In this document: positions 1 through 8,437 of the stretch, one piece after another
Layout of the letters: each line of letters begins with the position of its first letter
How positions within the stretch are numbered: the stretch's first letter is position 1
Assembly (NCBI RefSeq): GCF_018362995.1
Contig: NZ_CP074372.1
Span: 1,860,001-1,924,000 of the forward strand
Direction of reading: 5' to 3'
Origin: Chryseobacterium indologenes
GTDB lineage: Bacteria; Bacteroidota; Bacteroidia; Flavobacteriales; Weeksellaceae
Length of the DNA stretch: 64,000 nucleotides
Position numbers and translations under genes: made by a program
The notes under the pieces: model-generated
Database searches by the model: none
Seen by the model: only the letters and a program-made list of their open reading frames with translations
Told to the model about the DNA's origin: nothing

Positions 1-657
1 CTGAAGATTGTAGGGCTTGAAGATAAAGCTAATGATTATCCCAGAAGTCTTTCGGGTGGACAGAAACAGAGGGTAGCGATTGCAAGGGCTTTGGCCAATG
101 ATCCTCATCTACTGCTTTGTGATGAAGCAACCAGCGCACTGGATCCTGCTACAACACAATCTATCTTACAGCTTTTAAGGGATATCAATCAGAGACTGGG
201 AATTACCATCCTTTTAATTACCCACGAAATGGAAGTGATCAAAGCGGTCTGCAACCACGTTGCAGTGATCGACAAAGGAAAATTATTAACAAAAGGAACT
301 TTAAGCGAGATTATTTCGGACAAAGAAAACCCGATCATCCGCCAGTTTATAAATTCAGACATCATGACCCTGCCACAGGAACTCAGCAGCAGACTGCAGA
401 AAGAACCAAAAGAAGGTTTATTTCCGCTGATCGAAATAGAACTTAACGAAAACATCAGTGTTGAACAAATTCTTTCAGCGCTATACAATCAATATAAAAT
501 CCCCTATAAGCTTTTAAAAGCTGACGTAGAATATTTCGGAAATTCCAATTTCGGTAAACTTTTACTGCAGCTTCAGGGTGAGGCGGAAGAAAACCAACAG
601 GCGATCTATTATTTCAACCAAAATAAAATTCAAAATACAGTAAAAGGATATGCTTAG
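1..657 (+). CDS. metN: Methionine ABC transporter ATP-binding protein MetN (5' end outside window)
   Basis: ATPase of a methionine uptake ABC transporter, acting on the cytoplasmic face with MetI. The reading frame is open from base 1, so the N-terminus and Walker A lie left of the window; 218 residues are visible. The ABC signature LSGGQ is at visible residues 17-21, Walker B LLLCDE ends at D41-E42, and the H-loop histidine is H75. After the ATPase core, residues about 135-215 form a C-terminal NIL-like regulatory domain, typical of MetN. The stop overlaps the start of metI by 8 bases, and a MetQ lipoprotein follows, which fixes the assignment. A start at base 91 would cut off the ABC signature and is wrong. 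Confidence 0.93.
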   Translation: MKIVGLEDKANDYPRSLSGGQKQRVAIARALANDPHLLLCDEATSALDPATTQSILQLLRDINQRLGITILLITHEMEVIKAVCNHVAVIDKGKLLTKGTLSEIISDKENPIIRQFINSDIMTLPQELSSRLQKEPKEGLFPLIEIELNENISVEQILSALYNQYKIPYKLLKADVEYFGNSNFGKLLLQLQGEAEENQQAIYYFNQNKIQNTVKGYA

Positions 658-1306
658 TGATACGGTAATTGCCCTTTTGGCAAAAGGAACCTGGGAAACG
701 GTTTACATGACATTTTTATCCGGATTTTTTGGATTTGTGCTGGGACTTCCGGTAGGAATCATGTTATTTTTAACCAGAAAAGGTCAACTCCTGGAAAATG
801 TGGTCTATCATAGAGCACTATCTATTCTGGTTAATATTTTCCGTGCTATTCCTTTTATTATTCTGATCGTGTGGATGATTCCTTTTACCAGAGTTCTGGC
901 TGGAACATCTATCGGAGTAAATGCAGCTTTGGTTCCGCTAAGTGTGGGTGCCGCTCCGTTTATTGCAAGACTTGTGGAGAACAGCCTTATTGAGGTTCCT
1001 CATGGTCTTATAGAAACGGCAAGAGCTTTGGGAGCTTCTCCTTTCCAGATCATTAGAAAAGTATTGCTTCCGGAGGCTCTTCCTTCTTTAATCAACAATG
1101 CTACTATCACTTTGATTACGCTTGTAGGATATTCTGCAATGGGTGGTGCTGTAGGGGCAGGCGGACTTGGACAGGTTGGTTACCAGTACGGTTATATCGG
1201 ATATGATATTGTCATTATGAATACAGTATTGATTCTGCTGGTTCTGTTGGTGTTCATAATACAATTTGCGGGAGACCGATTGTCAAAAAGGTTTGATCAC
1301 AGGTAG
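650..1306 (+). CDS. metI: Methionine ABC transporter permease MetI
   Basis: Inner-membrane permease of the MetNIQ importer, 218 residues, the usual length for MetI. It is strongly hydrophobic with about five membrane segments. The EAA loop that docks onto the ATPase is at residues about 116-145 (EVPHGLIETARALGASP, then a leucine/proline-rich tail). It starts inside the last codons of metN, so the two are translationally coupled. The substrate-binding gene metQ follows after an 87-base gap. Confidence 0.93.
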   Translation: MLSDTVIALLAKGTWETVYMTFLSGFFGFVLGLPVGIMLFLTRKGQLLENVVYHRALSILVNIFRAIPFIILIVWMIPFTRVLAGTSIGVNAALVPLSVGAAPFIARLVENSLIEVPHGLIETARALGASPFQIIRKVLLPEALPSLINNATITLITLVGYSAMGGAVGAGGLGQVGYQYGYIGYDIVIMNTVLILLVLLVFIIQFAGDRLSKRFDHR

Positions 1307-1310
1307 TTAA

Positions 1311-1330
1311 GTTTGAGGGTATGAGGGTTT
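1311..1330 (+). repeat. 20-bp direct repeat, copy 1, between metI and metQ
   Basis: GTTTGAGGGTATGAGGGTTT lies just after metI. Nearly the same 20 bases (one mismatch) occur again after metQ at 2236-2255. The two copies therefore bracket metQ. Confidence 0.6.
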
Positions 1331-1393
1331 AGAAAGTTATTAATCTAGTCATTTTCGTTCTCTGCCTTACTATCATTTAAATAAAAAAATAGA

Positions 1394-2203
1394 ATGAAAA
1401 AAATAAAGATTTTTGGTGTAATAGCTGCAGGAATATTATTGTTCAGTGCTTGTTCGGGAAGAAAAGATGATCCGAACTTTATCCGTGTGGGGATTACCTA
1501 TGGTCCGGAACAGGAAATTGCTGAGGTTGCCAAAAAAGTAGCTAAAGATAAATATAATCTGGAAGTGGAGCTTATTCCTTTCAATGATTATGTAGTTCCC
1601 AATGAAGCGCTGACAAACGGTGATATTGATGCCAATGCTTTTCAGCATCTTCCTTATCTGACAGAACAGTCAAAGCAAAGAGGATACAACCTCGTGCCTG
1701 TAGGAAATACATTTGTCTATCCCATTATAGCGTATTCAAAGAAGATTAAAAATATCAGCCAACTGCAGGAAGGCAATACTATTGTAATTCCCAATGACCC
1801 AACCAATGGAGGACGCTCCCTCCTTCTTCTGCAGAAAGGAGGTCTGCTGAAATTAAAAGAAGGGGTAGGACTTCTGCCAAAAGTAACAGATATTATAGAA
1901 AATCCAAAGCAGCTGAAAATCATGGAGATTGAAGGAGCCCAAATTCCAAGAGTTTTAGATGACAGAGATGTTGTTGTAGGAATTATTAATAACAATTTTG
2001 CTGCTCAGGCGGGATTAGATTCTGAAAAAGAGGGTGTACTGATTGAAGATAAAGACTCACCGTACGTGAATCTTGTGGTGGCCAGACAGGATAATAAAAA
2101 CAGTCAGAAAGTAAAAAACTTTGTAAAAGCCTACCAGTCTCCGGAAGTGGAAAAGAAAGCTAAAGAGATTTTCAAAGGCGGGGCTGTGAAAGGATGGGAG
2201 TAA
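1394..2203 (+). CDS. metQ: Methionine-binding lipoprotein MetQ (NlpA family)
   Basis: Substrate-binding lipoprotein that hands methionine to MetNI. The 269-residue product begins with a basic lipoprotein signal ending in the lipobox LFSAC, so it is lipidated at Cys20. The body matches the NlpA/MetQ family: an N-terminal VGITYGPEQEIAE segment, then the FNDYVVPNEAL and DIDANAFQHLPYL motifs that line the binding cleft. It follows metNI in the same direction. The 87-base gap carries a repeat copy and could hold a separate promoter. A hairpin terminator lies about 125 bases downstream. Confidence 0.93.
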   Translation: MKKIKIFGVIAAGILLFSACSGRKDDPNFIRVGITYGPEQEIAEVAKKVAKDKYNLEVELIPFNDYVVPNEALTNGDIDANAFQHLPYLTEQSKQRGYNLVPVGNTFVYPIIAYSKKIKNISQLQEGNTIVIPNDPTNGGRSLLLLQKGGLLKLKEGVGLLPKVTDIIENPKQLKIMEIEGAQIPRVLDDRDVVVGIINNNFAAQAGLDSEKEGVLIEDKDSPYVNLVVARQDNKNSQKVKNFVKAYQSPEVEKKAKEIFKGGAVKGWE

Positions 2204-2235
2204 TGAGTGAGAGGATGTCGAGATTCGGGATACGG

Positions 2236-2255
2236 GTTTGAGAGTATGAGGGTTT
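2236..2255 (+). repeat. 20-bp direct repeat, copy 2, downstream of metQ
   Basis: GTTTGAGAGTATGAGGGTTT, one mismatch from the copy at 1311-1330, with a further GTTTGAGAG right after it. It looks like a G-rich intergenic repeat family. Confidence 0.6.
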
Positions 2256-2328
2256 GAGAGATAACATCTTTGCAATCTGCTTTTTTCATTTTTTCCACCT
2301 GTATCAATAAAAAATATTCAACAATGAG

Positions 2329-2358
2329 CTGTCTGCAAAATATGTGGACAGTTTTTTT
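2329..2358 (+). terminator. Rho-independent terminator of the metNIQ operon
   Basis: The 8-bp stem CTGTCTGC / GTGGACAG includes two G-T wobbles, has the loop AAAATAT, and is followed directly by seven T. Confidence 0.75.
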
Positions 2359-2383
2359 ATTCACTAAAATTTATTTTCTCAAT

Positions 2384-2414
2384 TTGAGATAATAAAAAAT
2401 TTTCTTTACTTTTG
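2384..2414 (+). promoter_or_regulatory. Bacteroidota-type promoter of the GH3 gene
   Basis: A -33 TTG (2384-2386, within TTTG) is followed by a 20-base spacer and an exact -7 box TACTTTTG (2407-2414). This fits the Flavobacteriia consensus TTG-N17-23-TAnnTTTG and sits 25 bases before the ATG. Confidence 0.7.
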
Positions 2415-2438
2415 TTTTTAATCAAATAGAAAGGCATC

Positions 2439-4703
2439 ATGTTAAAGAAAACCGTCATTATAAGTTTATTCACCTTTATTTCTGCTTCTTATATGGCTCA
2501 GACTAATACTACCCTCCCTGTTTATCTAGATGAATCCAAACCTGTGGAACAGCGTATTCAGGATGCATTATCAAGAATGACACTGGAAGAGAAAGTGGCA
2601 ATGCTTCATGCACAATCGAAATTCAGTTCACCGGGTGTTCCGAGACTAGGAATTCCGGAATTCTGGACCACTGACGGTCCTCACGGGGTACGTCCGGAAG
2701 TAATGTGGGACGAATGGGATCAGGCCGGATGGACCAACGACTCTATTATCGCCTACCCTGCCCTGACTGCTTTATCCGCAACATGGAACAAAAAAATGTC
2801 ATGGAACTATGGGAAAGCTTTGGGTGAAGAAGCCCGTTACAGAAAAAAAGATATCCTTCTGGGACCTGGAGTGAATATTTACAGAACTCCACTGAACGGA
2901 AGAAATTTTGAATATATGGGTGAAGATCCTTATCTGACCTCAAAAATGGTAGTTCCTTACATCAAAGGGGTACAATCTAATGGGGTGGCAACTTCTGTAA
3001 AACATTTTGCCCTGAACAATCAGGAAATGTTTCGTCATACGAGCAATGTGAATGTAGATGACAGAGCGCTTTATGAGATTTATCTGCCTGCATTCAAAGC
3101 TGCGGTAACAGAAGGTGATTCATGGACCATCATGGGTGCTTATGATATGTACAAAGGTCAGTATGCCAGCCAGAATCAATATCTGTTAAATGATATTTTA
3201 AAGAAAGAATGGAACTATAAAGGGGTTGTAGTCTCTGACTGGGGTGCTGTAAACAATACGGAACAGGCCATTCACAACGGTCTTGATCTGGAATTCGGAT
3301 CCTGGACCAACGGACTTTCTGCCGGAACTAAAAATGCCTACGACAATTACTATCTGGCAAAGCCTTATCTTGACCTGATTAAAGCCGGAAAAGTAGGTAC
3401 TACAGAACTTGATGATAAAGTAACAAGATTACTTCGTCTTGCCTATAAAACAACAATGAACCGCAACAAACCTTTCGGGAATATTGCTTCTGAGGAACAT
3501 AAAGCGGTTGCAAAAGAAATTGGTGAAGAAGGAATTGTTCTCTTAAAAAACCAGGGAAATATTCTTCCTATTGATCTTAATAAAGCTAAAAAAATAGCAG
3601 TTATTGGAGAAAATGCCATTAAAATAATGACTGTGGGTGGAGGTTCTTCCTCATTGAAAGTTAAATACGAAGCCCTTCCTCTGGACGGAATCAAAAACAG
3701 GTTTGGAAAACAGGCTGATGTACAGTATGCGAGAGGTTATGTAGGAGATATCGGAGGTGAATATAATGGCGTAAAATCCGGACAGGATTTAAAAGATACC
3801 CGTTCTGAAGCTGAACTACTGAATGAAGCTGTAGAATTGGCAAAAAAATCAGATTATGTTATTTTTGTTGGAGGATTGAATAAAGCAGACTTCCAGGACA
3901 GTGAAGGAAATGACAGAAAGAGCTATGGACTTCCTTATAATCAGGATCACGTGATTTCCGCTCTGGCAAAAGCCAATAAAAATCTTGCCGTTGTTTTGGT
4001 GTCCGGAAATGCTGTAGCTATGCCGTGGATTAAAGAAGTTCCAACCGTTTTACAGTCGTGGTACCTGGGTTCTGAAGCGGGAAATTCAATTGCCTCTATT
4101 CTGGCAGGTGATGCAAATCCGTCAGGAAAACTTCCATTTACATTCCCTGTAAAACTTGAAGACAATTCAGCTCATCAACTTGGAGAATATCCGGGACAGA
4201 AAGATGAATTGGCTGCAGGAAAAGGTAAGGATCAGAAAAACCCTATCAATATCACTTACAACGAAGGTGTTTTTGTAGGTTACCGCTGGCATGATACTAA
4301 AAACATAAAACCTCTGTTCAGTTTCGGACATGGATTGAGCTATACGACTTTTGAATTCGGAAAGGCAAAAGCAGACCAGACCACCATTTCACAGGATGGA
4401 AAAATTACGTTTACAGTAACAGTGAAAAATACAGGTAAAAAGGCAGGTGCAGAAGTTGCCCAATTGTATATCAGTGATTTAAAATCATCGGTTCCGCGTC
4501 CTGCAAAAGAACTGAAAGGTTTTGAAAAAGTATATTTGAACCCCGGAGAACAGAAAGAAGTTACTTTCACTATTGATAAAACAGCTTTAAGTTTCTTTGA
4601 TGCCCAAAAGCATGACTGGGTAGCTGAACCGGGAGATTTTGAAGCACTGATTGGAAATTCTTCTGATGCCATTAAAACGAAAGTGAAATTTACACTTAAA
4701 TAA
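2439..4703 (+). CDS. Secreted glycoside hydrolase family 3 (beta-glucosidase-like)
   Basis: Exported glycosidase that removes glucose or xylose from the non-reducing end of beta-linked sugars. The 754-residue product begins with a signal peptide ending SYMAQ. Three domains follow: an N-terminal (beta/alpha)8 barrel to about residue 350 with KHFALNNQE, the nucleophile motif VVSDW (Asp267), a second alpha/beta domain (about 370-600), and a C-terminal fibronectin-III-like domain (about 640-750). The length and order match BglX-type periplasmic beta-glucosidases. It is a single gene with its own promoter and terminator. Exact sugar specificity cannot be read from the sequence. Confidence 0.9.
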   Translation: MLKKTVIISLFTFISASYMAQTNTTLPVYLDESKPVEQRIQDALSRMTLEEKVAMLHAQSKFSSPGVPRLGIPEFWTTDGPHGVRPEVMWDEWDQAGWTNDSIIAYPALTALSATWNKKMSWNYGKALGEEARYRKKDILLGPGVNIYRTPLNGRNFEYMGEDPYLTSKMVVPYIKGVQSNGVATSVKHFALNNQEMFRHTSNVNVDDRALYEIYLPAFKAAVTEGDSWTIMGAYDMYKGQYASQNQYLLNDILKKEWNYKGVVVSDWGAVNNTEQAIHNGLDLEFGSWTNGLSAGTKNAYDNYYLAKPYLDLIKAGKVGTTELDDKVTRLLRLAYKTTMNRNKPFGNIASEEHKAVAKEIGEEGIVLLKNQGNILPIDLNKAKKIAVIGENAIKIMTVGGGSSSLKVKYEALPLDGIKNRFGKQADVQYARGYVGDIGGEYNGVKSGQDLKDTRSEAELLNEAVELAKKSDYVIFVGGLNKADFQDSEGNDRKSYGLPYNQDHVISALAKANKNLAVVLVSGNAVAMPWIKEVPTVLQSWYLGSEAGNSIASILAGDANPSGKLPFTFPVKLEDNSAHQLGEYPGQKDELAAGKGKDQKNPINITYNEGVFVGYRWHDTKNIKPLFSFGHGLSYTTFEFGKAKADQTTISQDGKITFTVTVKNTGKKAGAEVAQLYISDLKSSVPRPAKELKGFEKVYLNPGEQKEVTFTIDKTALSFFDAQKHDWVAEPGDFEALIGNSSDAIKTKVKFTLK

Positions 4704-4755
4704 AAACTGAGAGTTAAGAGTATAAACTCTATTTAATAATTATTTGATAGAATGC

Positions 4756-4787
4756 AAACAGATTCCAAATTGGGATCTGTTTTTTTT
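4756..4787 (+). terminator. Terminator after the GH3 gene
   Basis: AAACAGAT-TCC pairs with GGG-ATCTGTTT around the loop AAATT, followed by a run of T. It lies 53 bases after the stop. Confidence 0.85.
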
Positions 4788-4792
4788 ATTTA

Positions 4793-4966
4793 TTTAAACG
4801 CAAAGATTATTGAATTCAATCTATTATCTGAGGAAGCAAAGTAAGCGACAATGTCGCGGATGAAGCTAATGGATGATACGAATGCTTAGAAAAAATCAAT
4901 CTTATTGATTCCATCTTTGCTCCCTTTAAATTCAAAAGTATCTTAACGTAAAACTTTGCGTTAAAA
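4793..4966. repeat. Inverted-repeat-bounded intergenic element (about 174 bp), MITE/REP-like
   Basis: The ends are TTTAAACGCAAAG (4793-4805) and CTTTGCGTTAAAA (4954-4966), inverted and matching at 12 of 13 positions. Inside are small hairpins such as GCGACAATGTCGC and AATCAATCTTATTGATT. No credible gene is present; a 64-codon minus-strand ORF here is probably chance. Confidence 0.55.
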
Positions 4967-5011
4967 ATAAAAATTCTAAATTTAGATATGCTCAAATATT
5001 CAAACTCCAAA

Positions 5012-5160
5012 AGCTTTTTAAACCATTAAGGAGTTTTTAAGTAATGAAGAAAAGTTAAGATTCAAATAAATTTGAATAAAGCGTTGCACCTGATAAATGT
5101 CTTTAGACATTCTCTTAATAATCTTAACAACTTAATATACTCTTAATGGTTCAAAAACTT
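5012..5160. repeat. Second inverted-repeat intergenic element (about 150 bp)
   Basis: The left arm TTTTTAAACCATTAAG (5015-5030) and right arm CTTAATGGTTCAAAAA (5142-5157) are inverted and match at 15 of 16 positions. The similarity extends to about 30 bases per arm. Internal palindromes include ATGTCTTTAGACAT and ATTCAAATAAATTTGAAT, so the element could fold into a multi-hairpin structure. No coding potential was seen. Confidence 0.55.
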
Positions 5161-5200
5161 CAGTGTAGATTTTTTGCTATAGCATAAATATTTTAGGAAG

Positions 5201-5235
5201 ATAAAAGCAGACTCCAAATTGAAACCTGCTTTTAT
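5201..5235 (-). terminator. Terminator of the beta-barrel receptor gene
   Basis: ATAAAAGCAG pairs with CTGCTTTTAT, followed on either strand by an AT-rich run. It is 22 bases beyond the minus-strand stop. Confidence 0.65.
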
Positions 5236-5256
5236 TTTTATCTGACAAATCTTGAA

Positions 5257-7443
5257 TTATTTTCCGCCGCCGCCGTTTTTCTCAACATCGGTTTTTGTAT
5301 TTTCTTTTACCTTCTGGTTTCCGAAACGCTTCACAAACGTAAGAGAAACTCCGTACCAATCCCATTTTGAATACTCTCTGAAAGTCCCGTCCTGGCTGTA
5401 AGTTGTGTTATCACCATAAGGTCTTTTAAAAATATTCATCAGCTGCATGCTCAGTTCCATCTGGGTTTTCGGGAATATTTTGGTGACTGAAATATTGTGG
5501 AAAACATTGGTATTGTTTGCATATGAGTTTCCATTGTTTTGATTGGCAAGTTCCACCCACGCACTCAGGTTAATATTTTTATTGAACATATTCGTATAGG
5601 AAACATTCGCAGAAGCTCCCCAATAACTGATATAGTCTTTGGCACCCAGATTATTTTTCTCGTTAAAATCTTTATTATTAATATAGTACCATCCAAATCC
5701 GGCGTTTACGTTCAGTTTATTTTTCAGGAAATTCTGATTGGTATTGGCAAAAAGGTAATATTTTTCAACTTTCCCATCAAAATTGCCCGGCAACGAAACT
5801 GTTCTTCCGTTTTCCGTTACATAGGTCGTCCAATAATCCTGATTGGTATGCATATATCTTGCAGAAATAAAATACTTTTTCAAAATTCCGAATTTCAGAT
5901 AAAGACGGTCATTCGGGTTAGGATTCAGATAAAGGTTTCCTCTGGAATACGTCCCGTTAATTTCCGGCATCACGAAAGGATTAAATTCCGAATACCACGG
6001 CCTCCAGATGCTTCGGTTATAGGTAAGACTCAAATCAAATTTCTCTGAAAAATTATATTTCAGCAATAGATTGGGCAGAAAAGTTCCGTAAGAATCTCTT
6101 CTCTCTGTACCTGCCACATCCTGTCTTACTTTATAATCAATGTATTCATATCGGATTCCGACTCTTGTTTCCAGTTTTTCGAAAAATGTTTTGCTGTAAT
6201 TGGCATATAAAGAGCTAAGATGATCTTCATAATGGAATATATCATTCTTGGATAGATTAGCGTATTCCGGTGTACCATTATCAATACTTAATCCATAGAG
6301 ACTGTTAGGAATAACGTGATTGTTCAATTCTGTTTTTCCCCCGACTTCCATAGTACCTCCTTTTTTACCAAAAGGCTGTGTATAATCTACTTTTAAATAG
6401 TAATTACGCATCTGATTGGAACTGATTGATCCCAGCTGCTGATTCGTTATCACCCCCTGTTTATTAATTTGTTTGTCAATCAAATTATCATTGTCATTAC
6501 TGGAATAATTGGTTCCTAAATTAATATCTAAAATTCTGTTCTTTTCTTTATCATAGTATTTATAGAAAGCATTTGTCCCTAAATTACGGCTGAATCCCCA
6601 GTTATTTTGACTCTGGAGAAAAGATTCACCGGGATCACCATCTTTTTTAGTCATCCCGTCAGATTCTGCTGAAAGTAAATTTCTGTTCTGTGAGTATTCC
6701 AAAACAAGTCCGAAATTATTCTTATCATTAATTTCAAACTCTGAGGTAGAGGAAAGAGACGGGCTTTCATTTCTCATTATGTTTTCCAGATTAAACTGGG
6801 TAAGCTTGTTACCTTCAAATCGGTTATCCCAGGTCTGGGTTTTCTGCACATAATTTCCGTTGCTGTAGCTTCCAATAAAAGTTTGGGTAAACTTTTTCTT
6901 ATGGTAATTCAGGTTAAAATTCGTGTATTGTGAATTCTTTGTACTTTGTCTGTTATTCAGCGAGATACTTCCTTTCAATCCTTCATCATCTCTCTTTTTC
7001 AGGACAATATTGATCACAGAACCTGATGTTTCATATCTTGATGAAGGACTGGTAATCACTTCAATTTTCAGCAGGTTATCAGCAGGAATTGTCTTAAGAT
7101 ATTCCTTTAATTCCTTCCCTGTAAAAACTGATTTTCTATCATTGATGTATACGGTGACCATCTGCCCTTCGGCTTTTACATCATCATTATTATCGATGCT
7201 TACCAGAGGAGTCATTCTAAGAACGTCCCATGTTGTATTTCCTGCCAGAATTGCACTATTCGCTACATTAAATACAGTTCTGTCTACTTTAGATTCTACC
7301 GTCGGTTTTCTGGCAACCAGAGTAACCGCTTCTATTTCTTTTGTATTTCCTTTTACAGTATCCTTTGCTGACGGGGCCTGAGCCTGCTGAGCCATTGCAA
7401 ATGAACCTGCTAGTATTGCTATTGGAAATAAGATTACTTTCAT
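5257..7443 (-). CDS. Outer-membrane beta-barrel receptor (TonB-dependent-receptor-like, OMP_b-brl_3 type)
   Basis: The 728-residue outer-membrane protein has a signal peptide (ending FAMAQ), then a short linker and a plug-like domain around residues 30-150 that includes VYINDR and SSRYETSGSVINIVLKK. A long beta-barrel with many aromatic-ended strands follows. The plug motif SGSVINI is that of TonB-dependent receptors. It lacks the usual N-terminal carboxypeptidase-like domain and resembles the PF14905 'outer membrane beta-barrel' group. The C-terminus has a glycine-rich tail. The ligand is unknown, and no adjacent SusD-like gene is present, so it is not a typical SusC pair. Confidence 0.8.
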   Translation of the reverse strand: MKVILFPIAILAGSFAMAQQAQAPSAKDTVKGNTKEIEAVTLVARKPTVESKVDRTVFNVANSAILAGNTTWDVLRMTPLVSIDNNDDVKAEGQMVTVYINDRKSVFTGKELKEYLKTIPADNLLKIEVITSPSSRYETSGSVINIVLKKRDDEGLKGSISLNNRQSTKNSQYTNFNLNYHKKKFTQTFIGSYSNGNYVQKTQTWDNRFEGNKLTQFNLENIMRNESPSLSSTSEFEINDKNNFGLVLEYSQNRNLLSAESDGMTKKDGDPGESFLQSQNNWGFSRNLGTNAFYKYYDKEKNRILDINLGTNYSSNDNDNLIDKQINKQGVITNQQLGSISSNQMRNYYLKVDYTQPFGKKGGTMEVGGKTELNNHVIPNSLYGLSIDNGTPEYANLSKNDIFHYEDHLSSLYANYSKTFFEKLETRVGIRYEYIDYKVRQDVAGTERRDSYGTFLPNLLLKYNFSEKFDLSLTYNRSIWRPWYSEFNPFVMPEINGTYSRGNLYLNPNPNDRLYLKFGILKKYFISARYMHTNQDYWTTYVTENGRTVSLPGNFDGKVEKYYLFANTNQNFLKNKLNVNAGFGWYYINNKDFNEKNNLGAKDYISYWGASANVSYTNMFNKNINLSAWVELANQNNGNSYANNTNVFHNISVTKIFPKTQMELSMQLMNIFKRPYGDNTTYSQDGTFREYSKWDWYGVSLTFVKRFGNQKVKENTKTDVEKNGGGGK

Positions 7444-7753
7444 GTGAAATTATAGTTTTTTCTATAAGACCATTATCTTCACAAGTTTGTTACATCAAAA
7501 AGTAAAAAAAATAAAATAAATGATTAATTTCCAATAAGATATAAACTAAAAACAGAAGCACAAATTAGAAAACAGTGAAAAATTTTCAATAAAGCAACAC
7601 AATACAAATCATTTCCGTAATAAATATTCTTAAAAACGCATTTTATCTGTAATTTAAATTTTATTAAAAAACTTTATAATTTTCCATGAATGCGTGAATC
7701 TTTTATTATGAAAATGAGTTGTTCATTCATTAAATTTCCAAAACTCTCACAAA
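7444..7753. other. AT-rich intergenic stretch, no feature seen
   Basis: Very AT-rich spacer upstream of the receptor gene. No exact TAnnTTTG box towards it, no RNA gene and no ORF were found. Confidence 0.5.
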
Positions 7754-7780
7754 CAAAAAAAGCCCGGATCTCACCCGGGC
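7754..7780 (-). terminator. Terminator of the DUF2652 gene
   Basis: Read on the minus strand, GCCCGG pairs with CCGGGC around a short loop and is followed by seven T. It lies 46 bases past the stop. Confidence 0.85.
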
Positions 7781-7826
7781 CGCTAGCAATAGCAAATTTA
7801 CAAGGAATAATATTAAAAAATATATG

Positions 7827-8378
7827 CTAGTTTAAATTTTCAAAATAATGGATAACGCCTACTTCAGGCAGACGACGCGGATCTTTATTAAAATCAGATT
7901 CTTTGTTTTTGCTGTTTTCGAGGAAAGAATTACTGAAAAGGGCATAAGAAGGCTGTTCTGCCAGTCCGTTTTTCAAAAGCTGATGGGCTTCCACAATCGT
8001 TTTCCCATATAACTTTCTGAAGTTTCCAATATTGTATTGTGAAAAAGATCCATAATGAACAATAAACTTGAGAGCCAGATCAATGGTAGTACTTAAACTC
8101 TTACTCAACTCTTCTATCTTTCTGTTGAAGGCGCTTCTCATCTTCCACAGCATTTTTGAAATGCTTTGATAAGACGGATTCTCATCATAACGGTAAAATA
8201 AAATGGCATCCCCCTCAATCTCGGAAATTTCAAAATACTGATCGTTCACATCAATCAGTGTAGACAATAGCTGTCTTACAATATACTCGCCTGTATACAA
8301 TTTTGTATTGAATACAAATTCGGTAAATCCGCTGAAATCCGGGATTAAAATGATCCCCTCCTGTATATTTGTCTTCAT
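7827..8378 (-). CDS. DUF2652 protein with class III nucleotide-cyclase-like fold
   Basis: 183 residues, no signal peptide. The N-terminal half follows the core of class III nucleotidyl cyclases: PDFSGFTEFV (Asp14), then EIEGDAILFY (Asp57). These two aspartates sit where the cyclase metal-binding pair lies. The rest of the cyclase active site (lysine/aspartate base-recognition and the asparagine-arginine pair) could not be picked out, so activity is doubtful. The family is DUF2652, by recall. It lies downstream of the efflux operon on the same strand (59-base gap) and may be cotranscribed with it. Confidence 0.65.
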   Translation of the reverse strand: MKTNIQEGIILIPDFSGFTEFVFNTKLYTGEYIVRQLLSTLIDVNDQYFEISEIEGDAILFYRYDENPSYQSISKMLWKMRSAFNRKIEELSKSLSTTIDLALKFIVHYGSFSQYNIGNFRKLYGKTIVEAHQLLKNGLAEQPSYALFSNSFLENSKNKESDFNKDPRRLPEVGVIHYFENLN

Positions 8379-8437
8379 AATGATAATGGATTAAAAAGCT
8401 GCTTCATCATTACAGACGAAGCAGATTCAATTTTACT

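Noticed and set aside
91..657. metN starting at base 91 (TTG)
   Set aside because: The frame is open to base 1 and encodes the LSGGQ signature there, so the gene begins outside the window.
4816..5010. 64-codon minus-strand ORF
   Set aside because: It lies inside the inverted-repeat element and resembles no protein.
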